A stretch of 64,000 nt of DNA from assembly GCA_964620915.1 (NCBI GenBank), contig CAZUKP010000006.1:9794-73793 (forward strand), written 5' to 3'. The position numbers were made by a program, and so were the translations under genes. Shown piece after piece: positions 26,878 to 35,029 of the stretch. Positions within the stretch are counted from its first letter, which is position 1. Every line of letters starts with the position of its first letter. Under the pieces are notes generated by a model. It saw only the letters and a list, made by a program, of their open reading frames with translations. It was not told the DNA's origin and did no database searches. Origin of the DNA: Hyphomicrobium_A sp964620915 (GTDB lineage Bacteria; Pseudomonadota; Alphaproteobacteria; Rhizobiales; Hyphomicrobiaceae).

Positions 26878-27915
26878 GTGAGCAGAATCTGGCATGCCAT
26901 TCTGGCATTCACGATTGGCATCGCCGTGTGTTGTGTGAGCAGTCACGGACAGGGGCGACGGCCGCCCCGTTCGCATACCGTGAACGAGGCCCCCGGGAAG
27001 CCTTCTCTTATTCCTGCGACCGTAGTGCCCAGCGTAGCGAGCCGCATGACTATTGTCGTTGAGGGCGAAAAGCGTGTTGTGCGCGCGAACGGTATTCCCG
27101 ACCACAACACGGGACCATTCCCCAATCGAGGCAATCCCCATTCCATCCGCGCCCAATCCTACATGCTGGACATGCCGGCCTTCCCCCAGCTGGCAGGCCG
27201 GACGACGAAATTGGGAATGCACAACTTCGGCATTGCCGTCGATGGCGTTCCGTTCGATCCTGGTGCGGCGGAGTGGTACAAAGGGATCCGGGGAAGCCAG
27301 TGGCAATATGAGCTACTCTCGGGTGCCATCAATCTGGGCCTCGACACCAGTTACGCACACGTGCAGCCGAACGGCGCGTACCACTATCACGGACTGCCCA
27401 TACTGCTGTTGCGCAAGCTCAATTGGACGCCCAAGGCGCACTCGCCGCTCGTCGGGTGGGCCGCGGACGGATTTCCCATTTATGCCGTATACGGGTTCAG
27501 CGATGCGCAGAAGCTGACCTCACGCATCAAAGGCATGCGATCGAGCTATCGTTTGAAATCGGGCCCCCGTCCGTCGGGCGGCGACAATCCGGGAGGCACC
27601 TACGATGGCACCTTTCTTGCCGATTTCGCGTACGTGCCAGGATTGGGTGACCTCGACGAATGTAACGGCAGGGTTGCGGTGACGCTCGAGTTTCCGCAGG
27701 GCACGTATGCATATTTCCTTTCGACGACCTGGCCCGTCATTCCGCGCTGCTACAAGGGGACGCCGTCGAGGTCCTTTACGGAACGGCGCCCGGGTTTTGG
27801 ACCGCCTCCTGGAGGCCGACGCGGGCCTCCCGGTCGATTTGGTGGCCGTCCCCCGCTGCCCCCCGGTGGCCGCCCGCCGCCAGGCTTTCCGCCACCGCCT
27901 TGGCAGCAATATTGA
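26878..27915 (+). CDS. YHYH domain-containing protein
   Basis: A 345-residue secreted protein. GTG at 26878 follows GGAGGAAC at close spacing and opens a signal peptide (ILAFTIGIAVCCVSS). The core carries the YHYH motif in NGAYHYHGLPILLL, plus HSPLVGWAADGFPIYAVYG and the late TYDGTFLADFAYVPGLGDLDECNG segment. The last 50 residues are Pro/Gly/Arg-rich low complexity. The YHYH family has no firm function. A further upstream start at 26731 would overlap the DUF3299 gene. It ends the metal cluster and converges with the next gene. Confidence 0.8.
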   Translation: MSRIWHAILAFTIGIAVCCVSSHGQGRRPPRSHTVNEAPGKPSLIPATVVPSVASRMTIVVEGEKRVVRANGIPDHNTGPFPNRGNPHSIRAQSYMLDMPAFPQLAGRTTKLGMHNFGIAVDGVPFDPGAAEWYKGIRGSQWQYELLSGAINLGLDTSYAHVQPNGAYHYHGLPILLLRKLNWTPKAHSPLVGWAADGFPIYAVYGFSDAQKLTSRIKGMRSSYRLKSGPRPSGGDNPGGTYDGTFLADFAYVPGLGDLDECNGRVAVTLEFPQGTYAYFLSTTWPVIPRCYKGTPSRSFTERRPGFGPPPGGRRGPPGRFGGRPPLPPGGRPPPGFPPPPWQQY

Positions 27916-27930
27916 TGGGTGGCGCCAGGC

Positions 27931-28296
27931 TCAGCCGGTCATACGGCGGATCCTCTGGGCCAGCACGCGCATGATCTGCAAGGCAAACTTCGGGTCGTCG
28001 CGAACCAGCGCGAGAAACGCGTCCCGGTCGATGACGGCAACCTCTGTGGCGTCGGCGGCCAACGCTGCTGCACTACGCGGCCCATCGTCGATGAGCGCCA
28101 TCTCGCCGAAAATTTCGCCGGGGCCGACATTCTGCAACGCGCGGCCATACGTAATGACATCAACGCGCCCTGAGCGCACGACGTACATGCAATCGCCGAC
28201 ATCGTCTTCGAGAAAAATCCGTTCGCCCGCGTCGAAGCGCTGTATCGGGACGCCGGAACGCGTGAGGCCGCTGAAATCGATGGAGTCGTCCGTCAT
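27931..28296 (-). CDS. Stand-alone cyclic nucleotide-binding domain protein
   Basis: A 121-residue protein composed of one CNB (cAMP/cGMP) domain: FDAGERIFLEDDVGDCMYVV, then GEIFGEMALIDDGPRSAAALA, which holds the phosphate-binding cassette with the conserved Arg. No helix-turn-helix or kinase domain is attached, so it is not a Crp regulator. It may be a free sensor or stress adaptor. The start at 28296 is chosen over 28410, which would overlap dapE. It lies 88 bases after dapE on the same strand. Confidence 0.8.
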   Translation of the reverse strand: MTDDSIDFSGLTRSGVPIQRFDAGERIFLEDDVGDCMYVVRSGRVDVITYGRALQNVGPGEIFGEMALIDDGPRSAAALAADATEVAVIDRDAFLALVRDDPKFALQIMRVLAQRIRRMTG

Positions 28297-28384
28297 CGGT
28301 CGCGAAGCTTCAAGCTGCGGTACGCAAAGACTGTAGTTGCGGTTATGAGCCGCGGCAAGTTCAGCCTCGTATAAGCCTTTAGCG

Positions 28385-29554
28385 TTAGGCGGTCGCGAAA
28401 AAGCGGGCAATGAAGCGCTCGTAAATGCGCGTTAGTGTCTCCAGGTCGGCGATCGGTACGCGTTCATCGACCTGGTGGATGGTCGCGTTCACCAGCCCCA
28501 ACTCGACGACGGGGCAGACATCTTTGATAAAGCGGGCATCCGACGTGCCACCCGTTGTCACCAACTTGGCCTCAAGTCCTGTAACGTCATGCACTGCTTC
28601 CGTCATCGTCTCGACAAGCGGGCCGGGCTCGGTCAGGAACACATCGCCACTTCCAGAAAACGAGATGGAAAAGTCCGCGTTCACTTCAGCGGCCGCAGCT
28701 TCGCAGCATTCTGCAATCAGCTCTTCGAGCAGTCGCCTCGTGTGCGTGTCATTGTAGCGGACGTTAAAGACCGCGCGCGCTTGCCCAGGAATGACGTTCG
28801 ACGCCGTGTTGGGGACCGAGACGATGGTGAGCGCAATGTGCGACGGTTCAAAGTGTTGTGTGCCCGGATCGAGCTCAAGGTTCGCTAGCCGATCGAGCAT
28901 GCGGGCGAGTTTGGGGAGGGGATTGTCGGCAATGTGCGGGTAGGCGGCGTGTCCTTGCTTGCCGCGTATGATGAGCTCTCCGTTGATGATTCCGCGTCGC
29001 CCGATCTTTATCTCATCGCCGACCGCGCGCAGGCTTGAGGGCTCTCCGACAACACAGGCATCCAGGACCTCACCACGCTCGCGGAGCCAGTCGAGTACCT
29101 TGACCGTGCCGTTGATCGATGGACCTTCCTCGTCGCCTGTTATCAGGAAGGAGATTGAACCACTCGGCTTGCCTTCGTTTGCCGCGAGGTAGCGCAGGGC
29201 TGCGGCAACGAAGCAGGCCACGCCGCCTTTCATGTCAACGGCGCCGCGCCCGTAGAGGATGTCATCGCGTATCTCGCCGGAGAAAGGCGGCAGCGTCCAG
29301 GCCGCCTCGTCGCCGGGCGGGACCACATCCGTATGCCCTGCAAAACAAAGGTTCGGGGCGGCGCTGCCTATGCGTGCGTAGAGGTTCTCGACATCGGGTG
29401 TCCCGGGCTCTGAGAACGTCAGGCGGTGACAATTGAACCCTGCACGTTCGAGCAGGCCCTCCAGCAGCGTCAGCGCGCCGGCTTCCTCGGGTGTCACGCT
29501 GGGGCAGCGGATCAAGGCCTGCGTCAGCGAGAGTGGATCGGGTGTAGCGTTCAT
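28385..29554 (-). CDS. dapE: Succinyl-diaminopimelate desuccinylase
   Basis: A 389-residue M20-family metallohydrolase that forms LL-diaminopimelate for lysine and peptidoglycan. It has FAGHTDVVPPGD, YGRGAVDMKGGVACFV and the catalytic ITGDEEGPSINGT, in which the acid-glutamate pair sits. The GGTSDARFIKDVCPVVELG C-terminal motif is characteristic of DapE rather than ArgE. AAGGATCCGC precedes the start. It follows dapD on the same strand (59-base gap), completing consecutive steps of the succinylase pathway; lysA lies in the same window. Confidence 0.95.
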   Translation of the reverse strand: MNATPDPLSLTQALIRCPSVTPEEAGALTLLEGLLERAGFNCHRLTFSEPGTPDVENLYARIGSAAPNLCFAGHTDVVPPGDEAAWTLPPFSGEIRDDILYGRGAVDMKGGVACFVAAALRYLAANEGKPSGSISFLITGDEEGPSINGTVKVLDWLRERGEVLDACVVGEPSSLRAVGDEIKIGRRGIINGELIIRGKQGHAAYPHIADNPLPKLARMLDRLANLELDPGTQHFEPSHIALTIVSVPNTASNVIPGQARAVFNVRYNDTHTRRLLEELIAECCEAAAAEVNADFSISFSGSGDVFLTEPGPLVETMTEAVHDVTGLEAKLVTTGGTSDARFIKDVCPVVELGLVNATIHQVDERVPIADLETLTRIYERFIARFFATA

Positions 29555-29613
29555 TGCGGATCCTTGCGGTCGCCGAAATGGAGCACGCCATCAGACATTG
29601 ACCGCGCTCCACT

Positions 29614-30468
29614 TTAGTGACGCAAAAGCTCGTTGATCGACGTCTTGGAGCGCGTTCTTTCGTCGACGCGCTTGACGATAACGGCACAATAGAGGTTCGG
29701 TCCCGGCGTGCCGTCAGGCAGCGGCTTTCCGGGCAGCGTGCCGGAGACGACAACGGAATACGGTGGCACCTTGCCAAAGTACTTCTCGCCCGTTGCGCGA
29801 TCGATGATCGTTGTCGATGCGCCGAGGTAAACGCCCATGGACAACACCGACCCTTCGCCGACGATCACGCCTTCGGCGACTTCCGCGCGTGCACCGATAA
29901 AGCAGTTGTCTTCGATGATGACAGGGTTTGCCTGCAGGGGCTCCAAGACGCCGCCGATTCCGGCACCACCCGACAAGTGGCAGTTCTTGCCGATTTGCGC
30001 GCAGCTTCCAACCGTCGCCCACGTGTCGACCATCGTTCCCGAGTCGACATACGCGCCAAGGTTGACGAAGCAGGGCATCAAGACAGCACCGGGCGCGATA
30101 TATGCCGAATGGCGGACGACGCAGCCGGGCACGGCGCGAAAGCCGGCCGTCTTGAAATCATCGGCTGACATGCCCGCAAACTTCGAAGGCACCTTGTCCC
30201 ACCAGGACGCGCCGCCCGGGGCGCCGGAGATCGCCGTCATGTCGTTGAGCCGGAACGACAGCAGGACGGCCTTTTTCAGCCACTGATTGACCTCCCAACC
30301 TTGGGTGGTCTTCTCGGCGACGCGGACCTTGCCTTTGTCCAATAGATTGAGCGTCTGTTCGACCGCCTCGCGCACGGGGCCAGTCGTTGTCAAATCGATC
30401 TCGTCGCGGGTCTCCCACGCGGCTTCGATCGCGCTTTGGAGTTCGGCGGTGCTCAGTGCGGCTGACAT
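29614..30468 (-). CDS. dapD: 2,3,4,5-tetrahydropyridine-2,6-dicarboxylate N-succinyltransferase
   Basis: A 284-residue enzyme that succinylates tetrahydrodipicolinate. A helical N-terminal domain precedes a left-handed beta helix of hexapeptide repeats (IAPGAVLMPCFVNLGAYV, GSCAQIGKNCHLSGGAGIGG, GARAEVAEGVIVGEGSVL). The start at 30468 has GAGGT 9 bases upstream; 30486 would add six residues. It is the first gene of the dapD-dapE unit. Confidence 0.96.
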   Translation of the reverse strand: MSAALSTAELQSAIEAAWETRDEIDLTTTGPVREAVEQTLNLLDKGKVRVAEKTTQGWEVNQWLKKAVLLSFRLNDMTAISGAPGGASWWDKVPSKFAGMSADDFKTAGFRAVPGCVVRHSAYIAPGAVLMPCFVNLGAYVDSGTMVDTWATVGSCAQIGKNCHLSGGAGIGGVLEPLQANPVIIEDNCFIGARAEVAEGVIVGEGSVLSMGVYLGASTTIIDRATGEKYFGKVPPYSVVVSGTLPGKPLPDGTPGPNLYCAVIVKRVDERTRSKTSINELLRH

Positions 30469-30649
30469 ATGCGGCGGACCTCGCAAAAGTGAACTTTAGT
30501 CATGGCGACGCCTTGTGGCGTGCATGCGTTTGGGTGTCAAATAGACGGCAAGAATAGTCCGCATCGAACCACTCGGATACGAGGTGTTAAGCTCACGCGT
30601 TCATACTCGCGCCAGTCAGTCGGGCAGAGCCGCCAGAAAGGGGACTTTC

Positions 30650-31165
30650 GTGTTGGAGGAGAGGCAGGAGAGCCAAGAGCGCCAGGAGAGCCAAAAAAGC
30701 GAGAATGACGGGGTCGTTAAGCATGGCCCTTGGCTCGGTCGCGACGGCTTTGTTGCGGAGACTGCTGTCCGCTTCGATCGCGTGTTGGCGGCTATCTCGC
30801 GCCTCGAACGTGACGCCGAAAAATCCCGAAAAACCCTTGCTCAGATAGCCGAGGAGAGCGAGCACTCGCGCCGCTTCCGTGCATTCGAGGAAACGCTGCG
30901 AAATGCCCGCGACTACAAGCTCGCGCAGATCGAGAAAGGCTGCCGCGCACTGAAATCGCGTTTCGAGGCGATCGAAGGCGACAAAAAGCGGTTCCCGAAC
31001 CTGACCTTCAAGTCATTCGATACGATTGATACTCGTTTGAAAGAGTTGACGGCATTGCAGAAGCAAGTCGAGACGGCGACCCGCGCCGCCCGTTTCAATG
31101 CAATTCTCTTCGCGGCAGCGCTGGTATTGGCCATCGCGGCTTTGGCCTCGCACTTTCTCCGATGA
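30650..31165 (+). CDS. Hypothetical coiled-coil protein with C-terminal membrane anchor
   Basis: A 171-residue protein that I do not recognise. It begins at GTG 30650, with AAAGGGG 7 bases upstream. The N-terminus has short QES/QER repeats; residues 40-140 are charged and likely form coiled coils (AISRLERDAEKSRKTLAQI, LKELTALQKQVETATRAA). The last 25 residues form one hydrophobic helix (FNAILFAAALVLAIAALASHF) ending in LR, so it may be a tail-anchored inner-membrane protein facing the cytoplasm. It lies between dapD and tlpA, pointing toward tlpA, and the function is unknown. Confidence 0.6.
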   Translation: MLEERQESQERQESQKSENDGVVKHGPWLGRDGFVAETAVRFDRVLAAISRLERDAEKSRKTLAQIAEESEHSRRFRAFEETLRNARDYKLAQIEKGCRALKSRFEAIEGDKKRFPNLTFKSFDTIDTRLKELTALQKQVETATRAARFNAILFAAALVLAIAALASHFLR

Positions 31166-31187
31166 ACGGCGCGAGAGCGGTTCTTGC

Positions 31188-31838
31188 TTAAGGCGAGAGT
31201 GACGCGTTGATGAGGCGTTCGGCCTCCGGGCTGTCCCACTTGGCAGGGCCGACAAGGCGGCCAATCTCGCGGCCTTGTGGATCGATCAAGATCGTTGCCG
31301 GCATTCCGATTGCTCGAAGTTGCGCGCCGACTTTCGCTGAGGGGTCCGCGAAGACCTCCAGGTTCTCGACCTTGATATCCGAAAGGAACTTGAGGGCACC
31401 TTCGAGGCCGGCTTTGTCGACGGCGAGCGCAACAACCTGGAATTTGTCGGAACCAAGCGCCTTTTGCAGGCGGTCGAGCGCCGGCATTTCCTCACGACAC
31501 GGGGCGCACCATGTCGCCCAAAGATTGAGGAGCACGACTTTGCCACGCCAATCCATCAGGCTCACGGTCTCGCCTTCGCCGTTGAGGAACGCCACGTCCG
31601 GCAGCGCCTTGGGCGCCTTCTTGAACACGAACGTTGTCATGGCCCCGGCCGAAAGCGGGTTTGTGCCAGGCCCCACCGGTGTTGCGGCAGTTTGGGAAGG
31701 CTGGCTGGCCTCGGGTCGAGATATCTGGGGCGCTTCGTTGTCAGGTCGCCCCAACGTGACGTATACCGCGGCGAAGGCCAAAAGCGCCGCGATTGCGGCG
31801 GCCCAAAGGTACTTCGCTAGTGGCGTGGGGGGCTGCAC
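31188..31838 (-). CDS. tlpA: TlpA family thiol:disulfide oxidoreductase
   Basis: A 216-residue membrane-anchored thioredoxin. One N-terminal helix (LWAAAIAALLAFAAVYVTLG) leads to a periplasmic thioredoxin domain with the active site LWATWCAPCREEMPAL and the cis-proline loop IGMPATILID. TlpA-type proteins reduce cysteines for cytochrome oxidase or cytochrome c maturation. GTG at 31838 follows AAAGGA at 8 bases, so I prefer it over 31898. It is divergent from argH over 66 bases, as seen in other Hyphomicrobiales. Confidence 0.9.
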   Translation of the reverse strand: MQPPTPLAKYLWAAAIAALLAFAAVYVTLGRPDNEAPQISRPEASQPSQTAATPVGPGTNPLSAGAMTTFVFKKAPKALPDVAFLNGEGETVSLMDWRGKVVLLNLWATWCAPCREEMPALDRLQKALGSDKFQVVALAVDKAGLEGALKFLSDIKVENLEVFADPSAKVGAQLRAIGMPATILIDPQGREIGRLVGPAKWDSPEAERLINASLSP

Positions 31839-31904
31839 CTGCGCTGTCCTTTCGTTTCTGAGACGTATTCTGCCGAGCCACGCCCGCTCACGGAGCACGC
31901 TAAC

Positions 31905-33314
31905 GTGACCGACAAACCTGCAAACCGTATGTGGGGAGGCCGCTTCTTGGCTTCACCCGCCGAGATCATGGAGGAGATAAACGCCTCCATCGGGTTCGAC
32001 AAGCGGCTGGCCCCTCAGGACATTCGTGCCTCCAAGGCGCACGCAAACATGCTTGCGGCTCAAGGTATCATCACCAAGACCGACGCCCGCCAGATCATTA
32101 AGGGGCTCGATGAGGTGCTGGCCGAGATCGAGAGCGGAGGCATGGAATTTTCGCGCGCCCTTGAAGACGTTCACATGAACGTCGAGAGCCGGCTGAGTAC
32201 GCTGATCGGCACACCTGCCGGGCGGCTCCATACCGCGCGCTCGCGGAATGACCAGGTAGCCACAGACTTCCGTCTTTATGTGCGCGAGAGGATTGACGCA
32301 TTCGATGAGGCTCTTGCCGCACTCCAACTCGCATTGGCTCGCAAGGCTTTGACGCATGCTGAGACGGTCATGCCTGGGTTTACGCATCTTCAGCCGGCGC
32401 AGCCCGTTACATTCGGTCATCATATGTTGGCCTACGTCGAGATGCTCGGCCGCGACCGGTCGCGGTTTGTCGATGCGCGCGCGCGGCTCAATGAATGTCC
32501 GCTTGGTTCAGCCGCACTGGCGGGGACGTCGTTTCCGATCGATCGGAAGATGACGGCGGAGGCGCTGGGGTTCGACAGGCCCTCGGCCAATTCCCTCGAT
32601 GCCGTCTCCGACCGGGACTTCGTGCTCGAAGCGCTGAGTGCGGCCTCGATCACGTCCATGCACTTGTCGCGCCTGGCGGAGGAGATCGTGATCTGGGCCA
32701 CGCACCAGTTCGGCTTCATTCGGCTATCTGACAAATTCACGACCGGCTCGTCCATCATGCCGCAAAAGCGTAACCCGGATGCGGCCGAGCTCACGCGCGC
32801 CAAGCTGGGGCGTATTGCCGGCGCCTTCCAAAGTCTCCTGATCGTCATGAAGGGGCTTCCGCTTGCCTATTCCAAGGACATGCAAGAGGACAAGGAAGTC
32901 GCATTTGATGCCTTCGACAGCCTTGGCCTTGCGATTGCCGCTACCACAGGGATGGTGGAGGACATGGAGCCGAACCCGGACGCCATGCGGGCGGCTGCGG
33001 AACATGGCTACTCGACCGCCACAGATCTGGCCGACTGGCTGGTGAGGGTCCTGAAAATGCCGTTTCGTGAGGCCCATCATGTCACTGGCAGGATCGTGGC
33101 GGCCGCCGAGGCTCAGGGGCTTGCCCTCGACCAATTGCCCCTGGAGGCCATGCAGGCCGTGGAGTCGCGGATTACAGACGATGTTTTCACCGTTTTGAGC
33201 CCTGAAATGTCGGTGGCGAGCCGGACGAGCTATGGGGGAACTGCGCCACAGAACGTGGTCAAAATGGCCCGTTCCTGGCTGAAGCGGTTGGAAAAGGGTG
33301 TCCGAAAGGGCTAG
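31905..33314 (+). CDS. argH: Argininosuccinate lyase
   Basis: A 469-residue enzyme of the fumarase/aspartase superfamily that releases arginine and fumarate from argininosuccinate. The signature GSSIMPQKRNPDAAEL holds the mobile-loop serine, with the conserved TARSRNDQVATDFRLYV and HLQPAQPVTFGHH. The length is normal. It starts back-to-back with tlpA and is followed by an intrinsic terminator and lptM. With argD, argF and argE nearby it covers several arginine steps, although not in one operon. Confidence 0.97.
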   Translation: MTDKPANRMWGGRFLASPAEIMEEINASIGFDKRLAPQDIRASKAHANMLAAQGIITKTDARQIIKGLDEVLAEIESGGMEFSRALEDVHMNVESRLSTLIGTPAGRLHTARSRNDQVATDFRLYVRERIDAFDEALAALQLALARKALTHAETVMPGFTHLQPAQPVTFGHHMLAYVEMLGRDRSRFVDARARLNECPLGSAALAGTSFPIDRKMTAEALGFDRPSANSLDAVSDRDFVLEALSAASITSMHLSRLAEEIVIWATHQFGFIRLSDKFTTGSSIMPQKRNPDAAELTRAKLGRIAGAFQSLLIVMKGLPLAYSKDMQEDKEVAFDAFDSLGLAIAATTGMVEDMEPNPDAMRAAAEHGYSTATDLADWLVRVLKMPFREAHHVTGRIVAAAEAQGLALDQLPLEAMQAVESRITDDVFTVLSPEMSVASRTSYGGTAPQNVVKMARSWLKRLEKGVRKG

Positions 33315-33335
33315 AACTTAGTCGAAATGCGCCGT

Positions 33336-33359
33336 CCCTGCTCGCCAGAGCGGGTTTTT
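33336..33359 (+). terminator. Intrinsic terminator after argH
   Basis: CCCTGCTC pairs with GAGCGGG (one bulged T) around a GCCA loop, followed directly by TTTTT. It lies 22 bases past the argH stop and 44 bases before lptM, so lptM-lysA probably have their own promoter or depend on read-through. Confidence 0.7.
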
Positions 33360-33402
33360 GGGGTGCGCGGGCCGTTATGGCCCCTTGGAAAGCAGTTTGG
33401 AT

Positions 33403-33624
33403 ATGCTCGCAGGTTTGACACCAAAGGGCGTCTGCACGGGGATCGTCATGGTGATCCTCAGCCTCAGCATGGCAGCTTGTGGCGTGCGCGGTGCGCTTGA
33501 TCCGCCACCCAAAGCCAAAGCGGAGGGGACCGCGAAATCGGCCGAGGCGGCCGATCCGGGGCCCGACTCTGCAGCGCCGCGCAAGCCACACGAGGGCTTC
33601 ATCCTCGACCCCTTGCTGCGGTAA
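33403..33624 (+). CDS. lptM: LptM-like small lipoprotein
   Basis: A 73-residue lipoprotein with signal sequence and lipobox MVILSLSMAACGVRG (lipidated Cys near residue 24), then a short Pro/Ala/Lys-rich tail ending in FILDPLLR. The CGxxG start after the lipobox and the position between argH and lysA match YifL/LptM, which helps mature the LPS translocon LptDE. A longer upstream frame starts at 33358 but lacks a leader-like start. Confidence 0.8.
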   Translation: MLAGLTPKGVCTGIVMVILSLSMAACGVRGALDPPPKAKAEGTAKSAEAADPGPDSAAPRKPHEGFILDPLLR

Positions 33625-33653
33625 GGCGAAATTCGCGCTAGAAGCGCTGTCCC

Positions 33654-34922
33654 ATGCATCACTTTCACTATAAGGACGGTGTCCTCCACGCCGAGGACAT
33701 CAGCATTGCGCAGCTGGCCGCCGAGGTTGGCACGCCATTCTATTGCTATTCGACGGCGACCCTTGAGCGGCACTATCGGGTGCTTGCGGACGCCTTCAAG
33801 CATCAAAAGGCTCTCATTTGCTATGCGGTGAAGGCGAACTCCAACCAGGCCGTTCTGCGTACAATGGCAAGGCTCGGCGCCGGTATGGATGTCGTTTCCG
33901 AAGGAGAGCTGCGCCGCGCCCTGGCTGCGGGCGTTCCCGCCTCGAAGATCATTTTCGCAGGTGTGGGCAAGACGCGCGAGGAGATGTCCTTGGCGCTCAG
34001 CAAAGGAATTTTGGGATTCAATGTCGAGAGCGAACCGGAGTTACGCGCGTTAAGCGAGGTTGCCGCGGAGGCCGGGAAGACGGCGCACATCGCCTTGCGT
34101 GTTAACCCCGATGTCGACGCCAGGACGCACGCCAAGATCTCCACGGGCAAGGCGGAGAACAAGTTCGGTATTCCCTATGGCCAAGCGCATCATCTTTACG
34201 AGCAGGCACGTGCACTTCCGGGCGTAGCCACGCGTGGCATACATATGCATATCGGCAGTCAGATCACCGATCTTGAGCCGTTCCGGAACGCTTTCCGCCT
34301 GATGCGGGAGCTCGCGCGACAGATGATGGCCGAGGGGCATACGATCGAGCACCTCGATATCGGCGGCGGCCTTGGCGTTCCCTACAAGAGCGACGGGGAT
34401 GTTGCCCCCCTACCTACCGCGTACGCGGAGGTGGTGAAGGAGACGTTGGGCGACCTCGACTTGACGATCGTTCTTGAGCCGGGGCGCATGATCACCGGGA
34501 ACGCCGGGATCCTGGTGTCGCGGGTTATCTACAGCAAGGAGGGCGCCGACAAGACATTCACCATTGTGGACGCTGGGATGAATGATCTCCTGCGCCCTAC
34601 GCTCTATGAGGCAGAGCATGAAATCTGGCCCGTGGAGGAGGCGAGAGCAGCAATGCCGCCAGTGGTGCAGGATGTTGTTGGCCCGATTTGCGAGACGGGC
34701 GACTATTTGGCGCTCGATCGCAAGCTGCCGCCTTTTGAGGCCGGCGATCTCATGGCGGTGATGACGGCTGGCGCCTATGGTGCCGTCATGTCGTCCACAT
34801 ACAACTCACGGGTTCTCATACCGGAAATTCTGGTGAACGGCGGTCGATTCTGCATCGTTCGCCCCCGGCCGTCTTACGAGGACCTCATCGGCCTCGACCG
34901 TGTCCCGGATTGGCTGACCTGA
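33654..34922 (+). CDS. lysA: Diaminopimelate decarboxylase
   Basis: A 422-residue PLP enzyme making lysine from meso-diaminopimelate. The PLP lysine is K60 in ICYAVKANSN. The phosphate-binding glycine run is in LDIGGGLGVPY, and the active-site cysteine region is GPICETGDYLA; EPGRMITGNAG is the conserved substrate loop. The fold type is alanine racemase-like. It follows lptM by 29 bases. The dapD-dapE pair 3 kb away provides its substrate pathway. Confidence 0.97.
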   Translation: MHHFHYKDGVLHAEDISIAQLAAEVGTPFYCYSTATLERHYRVLADAFKHQKALICYAVKANSNQAVLRTMARLGAGMDVVSEGELRRALAAGVPASKIIFAGVGKTREEMSLALSKGILGFNVESEPELRALSEVAAEAGKTAHIALRVNPDVDARTHAKISTGKAENKFGIPYGQAHHLYEQARALPGVATRGIHMHIGSQITDLEPFRNAFRLMRELARQMMAEGHTIEHLDIGGGLGVPYKSDGDVAPLPTAYAEVVKETLGDLDLTIVLEPGRMITGNAGILVSRVIYSKEGADKTFTIVDAGMNDLLRPTLYEAEHEIWPVEEARAAMPPVVQDVVGPICETGDYLALDRKLPPFEAGDLMAVMTAGAYGAVMSSTYNSRVLIPEILVNGGRFCIVRPRPSYEDLIGLDRVPDWLT

Positions 34923-35029
34923 TCCTAAATTTGGCCTCCTTGCGTAGGACTATTTGTGGCAGCAACCAAAAGGGAACATCTTTCATAATTTTAATGCGTC
35001 CGCTGAAGCTGGTGACAGTATCGTAGAGC

